Shown here: piece after piece, positions 10,342-20,758 of the stretch | Numbering within the stretch: position 1 is the first letter of the stretch | Layout: every line of letters starts with the position of its first letter | Assembly: GCF_020509005.1 (NCBI RefSeq) | Contig: NC_063013.1 | Span: forward strand, 4,774,001-4,838,000 | DNA length: 64,000 nucleotides | Source: Fulvia fulva | Taxonomy: Eukaryota; Ascomycota; Dothideomycetes; Mycosphaerellales; Mycosphaerellaceae | Reading direction: 5' to 3' | Translations under genes and position numbers: made by a program | Notes under the pieces: generated by a model | The model's database searches: none | What the model saw: the letters and a program-made list of their open reading frames with translations, nothing else | What the model was told of the DNA's origin: nothing

Positions 10342-10617
10342 GGCTGGATGGGAGGGGAAATGTCACATGCCACATGTGGTGTATGTTCACACGACGAGCT
10401 TGAAAGTACATGTAGCAGGCATGTTTTAGCGCCTGGCGCTATCTGCCGTTCCGACGAGTCACGACGAGCCGGGAGCTTCTTCTTGCTCTCAGCCTGTCTC
10501 CTAAATTAGACCGCGGGCAATGCCACCAAATTTTGACGCTAACTTTATTGGGTTGATGCCTCAGGTGTCATAATTTGAGTGGCTTGCTACGGGTCTAAGA
10601 GCGAGTAGGCTTCGGGC
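10342..10617. other. Border between gene space and the RIP-degraded block
   Basis: About 275 bp upstream of the hydrolase ATG, still rich in TpG and CpA up to about 10600. It contains a MITE-end-like sequence at 10494-10515. Beyond about 10618 the composition switches abruptly to TpA-rich sequence. Confidence 0.6.
10494..10515. repeat. Sequence resembling one TIR of the 93-bp MITE
   Basis: CTGTCTCCTAAATTAGACCGC resembles CTACCTCCTAAATCAGACCGC, the outer end of the MITE at 7634-7726 read from its right side. Differences are three transitions. I could not find a matching opposite end with confidence; a weak candidate lies near 10593-10609. Confidence 0.35.
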
Positions 10618-10810
10618 TTCATTTTTATTACCTTTAGAACACTAACTTTCTATAATATTCGAAGTATATATATAGTACTTAGAGGCGCTTCGTAATATAA
10701 TTCTAAGTAGATCTATATCTTCCGATATTATATACGTAGTATAGTTATTTTATTGAATACAATTCCCGGACGTAAGCCTACTCTCGCTTAGATACTTATA
10801 GTAGCCTAGA
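10618..10810. other. Unassigned RIP-type AT-rich sequence
   Basis: About 190 bp of TpA-rich sequence before the first LINE tail. It matches nothing else that I recognise in the window. Confidence 0.4.
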
Positions 10811-11091
10811 TATATAGATAGATAGATATTTTATTAAGCTATTATAGTGCCCTATAGCCTATATAGCTATACTATCTTGTTTACTATATATAAAGGGGAA
10901 ACTATATTAGTGAAAACCCCTCCTCTCTCCTATAGGTCCTATCTCTTATCCCTATACCTTACGCTTTCCTTATTAAGAGTACGGTAGTATTATAGGCCTA
11001 CCCTAATAACTACCCTATCTATAACCCCTCTAGCTTCCGCCTCTTGTCTATCTACTCTTCCGTCTCCTTTACTAGACTAAATTGTTAGAAG
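10811..11091 (-). mobile_element. Tad1-type LINE, 3' end, RIP-degraded (copy 1, part a)
   Basis: Minus-strand LINE 3' end. A TAGA-repeat tail is followed (in plus reading) by the block with GGGGAAAC and AAAACCCCTCC, which recurs at about 15240, 43690 and 47930. It is interrupted at 11092 by a solo LTR flanked by AGAAG (11087-11091 and 17758-17762) and resumes at 17763. Confidence 0.75.
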
Positions 11092-11237
11092 TGTTAAGAT
11101 GTAGTATCTTAAAGAGAGTTAATAATTAGGAAATAATCTAGTAGCCTAAGGTATCTACGATAACTTAGCTTATAGGGAGATACCTTCTCTCTCCTTTAGC
11201 TTAGATAGATATTCAAAATAATTGATCTATTAGTTCC
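11092..11237 (+). repeat. Solo LTR-B, left part
   Basis: First 146 bp of a 235-bp Copia LTR (type B) beginning TGTTAAGATG. Its remainder lies at 17669-17757, because the full Copia-A was inserted into it with TSD GTTCC (11233-11237 and 17664-17668). The same LTR type occurs at 12445-12679 and 56875-57109, each 235 bp long. Confidence 0.85.
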
Positions 11238-11471
11238 TATTAAGAATATATAGGCCGTAGGACAAGTATATAGGTATAGGTGTGTTATATAACTAAATTA
11301 CGTAACTAGGGTTTACTAGCCTATAGGCTAGTAAACATCCGGATACCTAGTATTAACCTACACTAACACTAGCGATACTATATATAGATACACGCTATCC
11401 TATTAGGTCCTTCTTCGTCTTTCGTATAATCCGCCGTCTTCTACTACTACGTAACTCGTACCTATTTAATA
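11238..11471 (+). repeat. 5' LTR of Copia-A
   Basis: 234 bp, begins TATTAAGAATAT (originally TGTTA) and ends ACCTATTTAATA (originally TTTAACA). It is more heavily RIPped than the 3' LTR. Confidence 0.9.
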
Positions 11472-11486
11472 GGTTATAAGCCCGGG
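11472..11486 (+). promoter_or_regulatory. Primer-binding site of Copia-A
   Basis: GGTTATAAGCCCGGG directly follows the LTR. It is the RIPped form of the site at 59452-59466, which is complementary to the anticodon arm of initiator Met tRNA. Confidence 0.7.
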
Positions 11487-12444
11487 TTAGTAACTCGGTG
11501 TTTCACCCTCGACAAAGTCGTCTTAGAGTTATTCCTCTTTAGAACAAAAGGAAGGTAGACTAGAGGCCGTACCCGCCTTATATAGGAAGCTATAGCCGTG
11601 CTATAGGTATATATAAGACGTAAAAGAGCCTAGTAAGGCACTATTAGACTTCAAGTTAGGGAGCCTATACTAATACCTTAGACAAGTAGGCGAGCTTACT
11701 AAGAAGAGTCGCTCTCCGGACATCGCGTTCGTATCGACTAACTGTTTATTCTAAGAGAGCCGTAGTGTCTTAGAAACCCCCTCTACTAAGAGAATTACGC
11801 TATAGTGTCTTAGTACTAATACGATCCTTCGACTTTCCTCCTCTTCCCGGCGGATAGCTATCCTCTCCGCTATTAACCTCGCGTTCGGTTTATCCTATTT
11901 CGATCCGATCGCGTACGACCGAATACATCCTTCTACCTAAGGGTAGCTAACCTATCCCTTAACTTACAAAAAATAGAGAACGAGACTAGGTTCTTAAGAA
12001 AGAGAGTAGCACCTGTTCTAATAAGAGAGAACTACGAAATATAGTTCAAGCTAATAAGAATACACCTAGTATTAAAGCAGGTTGACTAGGTCCTCGAAGA
12101 CATTATTACGGACATTTCCGCTATAACCCTATCTATAGCGATACCCTCTATATTATCGGACTTATCCCTTCCTTTAGATTAAGCGATAAGGAAGGCATCG
12201 TATAGACGGTATAATATAACGGCCCTATATAAGATGTACATCTGTCTGTCGATAGACAATTAAGAGATAATATACGAGATCCGGTATATAAAGGAGTTAT
12301 AGAAATAGGCTAAAGCTAAATATAAGGGAAGACTTCTCGCTACTAGAAGAAGTTTGCTTTAGCAATACACCAATTTCGTAATAATAGAGGACTAGTCAAT
12401 AGATAACGCCTAGTAGGAGCTTAGCTCAATTATAAGGAGGGCTG

Positions 12445-12679
12445 TGTTAAACAGGTACGGGTGGATAGTAGCGGAGTGGAGTAAGAGATCAATCTTCAAC
12501 TGACTAATAGTACGAGCATATAGCAATATATCAGGAACCAATATGTTGATTATGTTGGATGTCTATCTAAGCTAAAGGGGAGAGAAGGTATCTCCCTACA
12601 AGCTGAGTTATCGTGGATGCCTTAGGCTACTAGATCACTTCCTGATTGTTAACTCCCTTTGAGATGCTACATCTTAATA
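12445..12679 (-). repeat. Solo LTR-B in reverse inside Copia-A gag
   Basis: A 235-bp LTR in minus orientation between two copies of GGCTG (12440-12444 and 12680-12684), interrupting the gag part of Copia-A. It keeps many CpA/TpG sites lost in the copy at 56875-57109, so it is younger than most RIP in its host. Confidence 0.88.
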
Positions 12680-15200
12680 GGCTGTTTTGATCTCGCCTTA
12701 GTTCTAAGACATCAAGACTAAGGACAGAAAGATCTAGTAACTCTTAGTAGCTCTACTAGACTCATTTGGCTCAATTCGCGATACAATTAATACCTAGGTA
12801 AATCTCTTACTACAAGACATTCTTATAATTCTTAGGGAGAAGCAAGAATCAATAATTTATTAAGGGACACCTATATTCGCTAAGAAGGGTTTCTAGGGTA
12901 AGCTTACGTACTATCTCTACGGTAGTGACTATTTTATAAGCAAGTGCCTACACCTTTCTATAGCTTAGTAGGCTATTAGGAATAAGGACAAACTAGCTAG
13001 GGTTACCTACCCTACTAAGAGATAACCGTCACTACCTCGTAGGAGGTCATTATTACTAAACCTTCGTGATGTCCTTAAGGTAATAACGGACCTTATAAAG
13101 TAGATAAAGGAGAGCCGTAAGCTAAAGGCCTCTTCTAGTAAGAAGTCTATAAGGGCCTATACGACCTAGGAAGACGCATTAGACTCTAAGATACTATTAG
13201 AAGATAATAATGTTGATAAGGTTGCCTATTCTACTATAGAAGCTAAAGGTAAGTACCCCTCGTCCGAGTAGTTACTTGACTCTTATGCTTTATTATATAT
13301 AACTGACCAAAGTTCACTATTTAGGACACTAAAGCCTCTTTAAAAGAGGAAGTGGATCAAGGTTAGGGGTGGCTATCTACAAGCTATATATATAGGAAGT
13401 GTAGTGATAGGTGGTCCTTCTAGAAAGCAAATTGTCTTAGAAAATGTCCTATTTGTTCCTAGCCTTAGAGTTAGTCTTGTTTCGTAGAATCAGTTTAGCT
13501 AATAGTTTGCTATCTAACTACCTAGTTTCACCCTAAGATCCTTGTCTAGTAAACCCGTTGTCTAGACTAAACTTCGAGGAGGAGTACCGTTTATCTACTC
13601 GATCTCGGAAATTCTTAAGCTATAGTATACTAGTATACTCTCTTAAGAACGTGACGGTACCGCTATAGCTAATACTAAGTCCGAAGATTAGTAGGAGCTA
13701 TAGTATAGAAGATGTACACACCTTAGTAAGGGACTACTAAGAAACCTTTATAGAGTTACTAATAAGAAAGATCCTATCCCTATTCCTTCTAAATACCTAA
13801 GTTATAAGGTATACTCCCTTACTAATATAAGGAAGTTTAAGGGACCTACTATAGAGAGAAAAGGAGAAAGGCTAGCCCTTGTCTCTATTGACATCTATAG
13901 GCCTTTTTAGGGCGTAGTCTCTAGGCTAGGATATAAATATTAGCTTATGATTATAGATAAATTCTCTAGGAAGAAGTAGGTAATCCCTTTAAAGGCTAGG
14001 AGCGACGCTCCTATAGCCCTACGGGATTAGAAGGTCTAGGTAGAACGGTAGTCAAGGTACTTTCTATCTACGATCCGTAGTAATAGTATAAAGGAAATTC
14101 TCGCCTTACTAAAAGAGTAGGAGAAGGAGTTTAGTACTTAGATAGACACAACTAATGCCTATAACTCCCTTCAAAATAGACCTATAGAAAGGTCAATTTA
14201 AGCCTCTAAGAACATAGTCCGGGCTATACTTAAAGACTCTAGTATACTAGTTAAGTTCTGGCTAGAAGCTTTATAAGCATAGACTATAATTAGAAACAGA
14301 CTGTCTAATAGTCCGATCATTAATAGTATTGCTCTTTTACTAGAAGAAGCCTTTACTAGCTAAGTACCGTTAGTCGACCATTTCCGCGTCTAGGGATATA
14401 AAGCTATAGTCTATATAGACCTAAGAGCCTAACCTTAAGGCTTAAGGAGAGACAAGTTAATAAACCGAGGAAAAGAAGCCGTGTTTATAGGCTACTTAGA
14501 AAACACTACAAAACAATAGCTATTCTAGGATCCCGACATAAAAGCTATAAAAGCGTATAGTCACGTCGACTAGTTTAAGAATAAGAAGGGGGGAGATATA
14601 GATCTTAGTATCACCTTTACTAACTAGCCGAGTCGAGCGCTATAGCGCAATCCTATTAGGAGGAAGCCCTTTAGGGCGAAGTTTTCCGATAGGGGATTAT
14701 TAGAGACACCGTTACGAAGGCTAGGAGAAAATATTAAGGCGGTCTTAACACTATCGAAGGCCGATAACGGTAGATCTATACAGAACCTACCTAAGTCATT
14801 AATACTATAGCAACTACTGTCTATATAACTTCCCCCTCCCCTAAAGGACATTAGGGAATACTAGAAGTTTAGAGATTAGGGTACTCTAATAAAAGAAAAA
14901 GAAGATGTCGTTCAGTTCGACCTATCCGAATACCTAGCGCCACCTTAGGTTATAGGTAATAAGAGGTCAAGAGGGGACGGAGATAATAACTCTAAAGAGT
15001 ATAAGGCTAAACACTATAAGGCTCTTATCGCCTAGATGTTCTATCTAGACCCTATAATAAGCTAGGTAGAGAAGATTCTAAACGACGTAGAAGAATATAC
15101 ATTTGCTACTATTAGGCAGGCTATAGCCTATTAGTAGGAAGTACTAATCCTAGAGTCCTATAAGGTAGCCGTAGGAGACCCCGAATAGGGATATATATAG

Positions 15201-15840
15201 ATAGATAGATAGATATTTCATTAAGCTGTTATAGTGCCCTTTGGCCTATGCAGCTATGCTATCTTGTTTTTGTATATATAGAGGGGAAACCGTGTTAGTG
15301 AAAACCCCTCCTCCTTCCCGCCTATCTTTTCCTCCTCGTTGTCGTCTTAAATTTCCCTTGTTAGGGGTACGCTAGTGTCATAGGCCTGCCCTGATAACTA
15401 CCCTATCTGCAACCCCCCTCGCTTCCGCCTCTTGTCTATCCACTCCTCCGTCTCGCTCGCGAGGCTAAACTGCTAGAGGTATCCCTGCTATAGTATCCAC
15501 CGAGAGATTCGGCGAATGTTGCCTTTGTCCCTAATAATTGACTTGTAGTCTCTCCTTCCCGCTTGGTGCCTCCAATTTCCCCTGCCTCTCGCCCACTGCG
15601 GGCATCGTAGTAGCATATGTTCTGGGTTTTGCGATGGGTAGCCACACTGGTAGGCTGGGCTATAGATGTCTAGTGCGCGTCTTCTGAACAGGTAGGCCCT
15701 TAATCCAATGTGTTCGGACCTGATTTGGATCGCTATGCTTGCTTCGGCCCTTGTCAGGTCCCTATATAGCTAGTAATTGTGTCTCTGGAAGGCTCGGAGC
15801 GCTATCGGGCCTGTTGTCTTAGGGGGCTTCCTTTTCCAGT
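15201..15840 (-). mobile_element. 5'-truncated Tad1 LINE fragment, hardly RIPped
   Basis: Minus-strand LINE 3' end of 640 bp with the 15-bp target duplication TAGGGATATATATAG at 15186-15200 and 15841-15855. It contains many intact TpG/CpA sites while the Copia-A sequence on both sides is saturated. It carries the tail, the 3' UTR and the last part of ORF2 only. It is a dead-on-arrival insertion, later than the RIP of its host. Confidence 0.87.
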
Positions 15841-17429
15841 TAGGGATATATATAGAGAGAGGCAATCGAGAACGAACTTATTGCCTTAGTAAGCAATAAT
15901 ACCTAGGAAGTAGTTATACCAATAAAGGGTACGAATCTAATTACTTCTAGGTAGGTCTTTGATGTAAAAAGAATGATTAGTAGAGCTATTAAGAAGTTTA
16001 AGGCAAGACTAATTATAAGAGGGTTTTTATAGAAATATAGGGTTGACTTCGAAGAGACCTTTATACCTACTATTAGACATAATACTCTCCAAGTATTTAT
16101 AGTAGTAGTATATAAGAGAGATCTCTAGATGCACCTAGTAGATATAAATAATGCTTTTACCTAAAGTAGCCTTAAAGACATCTATATAATCCTACCCCTA
16201 GGAGTTAAAGCACCTCTAAACATAGTGTTCAAGGTCCTACGAAGCGTTTATAGGCTTAAGTAAGCAGCTAGAGACTAGAACAAGCTCTATGTTACGAAGC
16301 TAGAGAAGATTAGATTTACCTAGTCCTAGGTAGATCTATACCTACTTATCTATACGGATAGAGACCTTATAGTCCTTACCTATATAGATGACATATCTAT
16401 TGTAGCTCCGAAGCTATTAGATGTTTAGTAGTTTAAGGCTAAGCTTAGAAAAGTGTTTAAGATTAAAGATCTTAGTAAACTTACGAAGATCCTTAGAATA
16501 AGGATTATAAGAGACAGGTCCTAAGGCACTTTAAAGCTTAATTAAGGACACTATATCTACGCTAACTTAGCTAAGATAAATATAGCTAGAGAGAAGGCTA
16601 TGCTAACCTACTTACCTATAGAGAGCTACGAGCATTTAGTACCTACGGCTCCTATAGATAAGAGGTGTAACAAACAGGATTACTAGAGCTATAATAGTAC
16701 CTAGATGTAGCTAATAACAATAACAAGGCTAGACTTAGCATTCCCTCTTAGAAGAATTAGCTTATATATTACTAATCCCTCGTAGTAGTATATAAAGGCT
16801 TTAAAGAAGCTCTCCCGATACCTACGGTCGTACCTAGACCTAGGTCTTATATATAGAAAGGGAGGGGGCAATCTCTAGGGATACTCGGACTCTAACTACG
16901 CTATAGACAAAGTAGATAGAGTCTTAATTCTAGGATACGTGTGGTTCCTTTATAGATTACCTATGTCCTAGATAAGTAGGAAGTAGAAGTCTATTATAAC
17001 ATTAATAATAGAAGCTAAGTTTATAGCTATAAACGTAGCCGTAAAGTAGTCACAATTTCTTGCTACTGTCCTTAGGGAAATAGGGTGCCTAGAACTAGTG
17101 GGAAAGAGCTCTTTCTAGCCGAGTATAAGGGTAAGCAAGGGCACTATTAACGAGCTAAGGCTAGTCAAGCTTATAGGTAACAACTAAGCCGCTTTAACAC
17201 TTATTAAAGATGCCTATATATATAAAAGGTCGAAGCATATTAATGTTATATATAACTATATTAGACATCTCTAGTAGTAGAAGAAGATTATAGTAGACTA
17301 CTACTATATAAAGGATATAGCTACTAATAGGTTAATAAAGCCCCTTAATAGCTAGTAGTTCTAAAACTTTATAAGGTAGCTCTAGCTTACGTAAAGGGAT
17401 TGTAAGAGACTATATAGCCTAAGTAGGAG

Positions 17430-17663
17430 TATTAAGAACATATAGGCCGTAGGATAAGTATATAGGTGTAGGTGTGTTATATAACTAGATTACGTGACTA
17501 GGGTTTGCTAGCCTATAGGCTAGTAAACATCCGGACACCTAGTATCAACCTACACTAACACTAGCGATACTATATATAGATACACGCTATCCTATTAGGT
17601 CCTTCTTCGTCTTTCGTATAATCCGCCGTCTTCTACTACTACGTAACTCGTACCTATTTAATA
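17430..17663 (+). repeat. 3' LTR of Copia-A
   Basis: 234 bp, the same length as the 5' LTR, followed by TSD GTTCC. The last 115 bp (17549-17663, R/U5 side) match Copia-C; the first 119 bp (U3 side) do not align well with it. Confidence 0.9.
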
Positions 17664-17668
17664 GTTCC

Positions 17669-17757
17669 TAATATATTACTATATACTTATACTATTAGTT
17701 AGTTAAAGATTGATCTCTTACTCTACTCCGCTACTATTAATCCGTACCTATTTAATA
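17669..17757 (+). repeat. Solo LTR-B, right part
   Basis: Remaining 89 bp of the LTR begun at 11092. It ends TTTAATA and is followed by the TSD copy AGAAG. Confidence 0.85.
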
Positions 17758-17762
17758 AGAAG

Positions 17763-18400
17763 AAACCTTGTTATAGTATCTACCGTATAATCCGGCGGAT
17801 ATTACCTTTATCTTCGATAAGGGACTTATAGTCCCTTCTCTCTACTTAATGTCTCTACGTATCCCTACCGCTTACTTACTACGGGTATCGTAGTAGTATA
17901 TACTCCGGGTTTTATAATAGGTAGCTATATTAGTAAGCTAAGCTCTTAATATCTAGTACGTATCTTCTAAATAGGTAGGCCCTTAACCTAATATACTCGG
18001 ACCTAATTTAGATCGCTATACTTACTTCGGCCCTAGTAAGGTCCTTATATAGTTAGTAGTTATGTCTCTAGAAGGTTCGAAGTACTATTAGGCCTATTAT
18101 CTTAGGGGGTCTCTTTTTCTATTCCTACTCCTATAGGTAGCTTACTACTTATTCTACGAGGCTCTAGGTCTTTACCTTACTTCTATAGGCCTAGCGGACT
18201 CTCTACTCCTCTACTTTCCGCTCCTACTATTTAGTACTTTCTTATACGGCTACGAAGGTCTTAATGTTATCCTCCTTTTAGCTTATCCTATACTTAGGTC
18301 CTCTCTAGTAGCGGTTCGCGATCTTCCTCTTTACGTCTTAGATAGTAGTCTATACTAGATAGTTACTTATCTTCCCGGCGTACTAGGTTCTGATTCCCCT
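17763..18400 (-). mobile_element. Tad1-type LINE, RIP-degraded (copy 1, part b)
   Basis: Continuation of the minus-strand LINE of 10811-11091. It aligns with the un-RIPped fragment 15201-15840 beyond the point where the LTR landed and goes on into the C-terminal ORF2 region. It stops at the tail of the next LINE. Confidence 0.75.
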
Positions 18401-20201
18401 TATATAAATAAATAAATAAATACATTTATAATGCCTATCTAGGTCCTAAAAGGTCCACGAGGCCGGGGGCTATTAAGGAAGAGAGAGGGGAAAACCGTCG
18501 TACGGGGAGAACCCCTCTTTAGGTATTAGTAAGTTCTCTCTATTACTTATCGGTCAATCTGTCGTACTAGAAGCGGTAAGTACTAGGTAGCTAGCCGTCC
18601 CGGAGTACTAATCTACCCGGTGCCTAGGAACGAGTATTAGTAGCTAGCCGACTATCGAGTAGACGACAGGTCGACTATTAGTAGAGGCGGGTCGCCTATC
18701 GAGTAGGAGACAGGTCGACCGTCGAGCGGAAAACGAGCTAGCCGTCGAGTAGACGACGAGTCGACCCTTTCGGGCTCCTATACTCTATTAGTACTCCTAT
18801 CGCTATTCCTCTTATACTCGGGGTCGCTATAGGCTACGGTCTACCCGCCTACGTAGTCGTCGGTACCGCCGGAGTCCTACTACGTCTATAGGTAGGGCGC
18901 CTTCGAAGGCTTCCTAGAGCTCTTCCTCCTAGGCTATCTCCCCTATTCTTACTACTATCTTACCCGCTATCTAGAACTACTATAGTAGGCCGGTTCGTAT
19001 TACTATTCGTACCGCTACTTATATCCTACGCGCTATACCTATTATATATTAGAAGTCTATAGCCCTAGTCTCGAGGCGTATTACCTACCGGGCTTCTATA
19101 AATCGTAGGTAGAACAGTACGACGTATTTCGGCGTCTAGACAGGTCTATATTTATATAGGCTACTATCTACTCCCGGTACCTTTCGGCGGTATAGATAGT
19201 CCTTAAACCTAATATATTCCGAGCGGAGTAGTATCGCGACTATTACCTATAGGCGGGTAAGGGCTCGGAAGAGTATTACCCTATCTCGGCTAATAGGTCC
19301 TATCTTCGCCGCTACCTCGTCTTCTCGTTAGTATACTCGTCGCTATAGTAGTTACCCGTTCGGGTACCGTTCGCCTTTCTCCTAGCGCTCGTTCTAGATT
19401 CCCTATATATATCTACGGACCGTATTCGCTATAGCCTTCCGTTCTTCGCGTCCCTATCCCGCTCCTATTACTAGTATACTACTAGCTAGGGCCTATACTC
19501 GGAACTTTACTATCGGGGTTTATTACGTATCTAGCTACCGCTAGGCCTATAATCCTATCTTCTTTTTAGGCGCTATAGATCGAAGGCGTGTCGTAATCGC
19601 CTAGTACGCCGCGCGGATATCGCTCCCTACCTTACTATTTGCCGTCTAGAGCGTATAGCCTATAGCGAGCTATTAGAGGTAGAGGTCTAGTAGTATAATC
19701 TACGTATCCGCTTCTAGGACCTACGTCGGTATAGTACGGTATACCCCGGTTACCCTACGTAAATATTCGTTCTATACGTTTTGAATCTACTTTATCTAGC
19801 TAGTCGCGTAGGATAGATACTAGACTAGTACCCTAAAGGTAATCGCCGGTCGAACGATAGAGCTATATAGCTAGCGTGCCTTTATAAAGGCTACGCCCTA
19901 TATAGAGGCCGCGAGGCGTATAACTAAGGCTTTGTTCTAGTCTCCCCGTTACCGGAGCTACTTTAGGTAGGCGTACTACCGGAGTTACGTATCTACTTAG
20001 AATCCTAGGACCCGGATAGATAGCTATAGAGTAATCTAGCTTACGCCGGTCCCGGCCTCGATCGTAGCTTAGAGGTTATACTTCTTCGGGGTCCTCGTAA
20101 GGTAGATTATCTAGTACTTCTTAGGTACGAAGACTACCCCGTATCGCGCTACCTAGTCGTTATATACCTCGAGCGCCGCTTCGAGTTAGCGGTAGTTAGT
20201 C
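18401..20201 (-). mobile_element. Tad1-type LINE, RIP-degraded (copy 2, part a)
   Basis: Starts with an AAAT-repeat tail and the GGGGAAAAC/GAACCCCTC block of a LINE 3' end on the minus strand. The 3' UTR (about 18620-18770) holds imperfect repeats around GTCGAGTAGACGAC. C-terminal ORF2 sequence follows. It is interrupted by Gypsy-1 at 20202 and resumes at 26567. Confidence 0.75.
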
Positions 20202-20758
20202 TATTATAGTCTCCCTATAGAGTATATAGAAGGTAGGGACAGAAGAGCCTTAGAGTACTTAGAAGTCGTTAAGAAGTAAAAGTCTAGCTTAGTATATAAG
20301 CGCTAAGAATTATATACCCCGTAACATTTACTACGGGACCTAGCCCTCTAAATTTACTACTCTACTAAACCTTAATAGATTTACTTTAGCTCGTAGCTAT
20401 ATAACTTACGGTACTCCCGCGAGTACCCGTAACTACGCTAGACCCTAGAAGAAGCACGTAGAAGACTCGGAACGTAGGGCAGGTTAGAATAAGGTTTTAA
20501 GTAAAGCTACTAAGCGCGGCTTCGTATAGGTTAGCCCTATTAATACGGGGACACGTACTCGCGAGGGTCTAGCCCTATTAATACGGGGATACGTACTCGC
20601 GAAGGTCGCGTATAAGTATCCGGCCTTCCCTAGGCCTCTCTTACTTTCTTCGTCTTTCGTTTTATATAGCAATTATACTATACCCTTTGTATCTACACTT
20701 CGTACCTACATTCTCGCTTTTACTCTTATATCTTATAGGCTAGGCTCTCGCCCTAATA
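20202..20758 (+). repeat. 5' LTR of Gypsy-1
   Basis: About 557 bp, TATTATAG...CTAATA (originally TG...CA). It contains a tandem duplication of a 38-bp unit at 20532-20607. Confidence 0.85.
20532..20607 (+). repeat. Two tandem 38-bp units in the Gypsy-1 LTR
   Basis: Units 20532-20569 and 20570-20607 differ by two transitions. The same pair is in the 3' LTR at 26340-26415, so the duplication predates the insertion. Confidence 0.9.

Larger units (their letters stand above)
11238..17663 (+). mobile_element. Complete Copia LTR retrotransposon, RIP-degraded (Copia-A)
   Basis: Both LTRs are 234 bp (11238-11471 and 17430-17663), flanked by the 5-bp TSD GTTCC. The internal region follows the Copia order (gag, protease, integrase, RT, RNase H) and aligns along its length with the less mutated Copia-C at 59224-64000. 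Its frame is riddled with TAG/TAA from CpA-type changes. Two later insertions interrupt it: a reverse solo LTR at 12445-12679 and a LINE fragment at 15201-15840. The LTRs differ only by C/T and G/A, so LTR distance cannot be used as a clock here. It cannot encode functional proteins. Confidence 0.92.

Noticed and set aside
18620..18770. CRISPR-like or satellite array from repeated GTCGAGTAGACGAC motifs
   Set aside because: Spacing and sequence are irregular and it sits in a LINE 3' UTR. Only a few imperfect copies are present.
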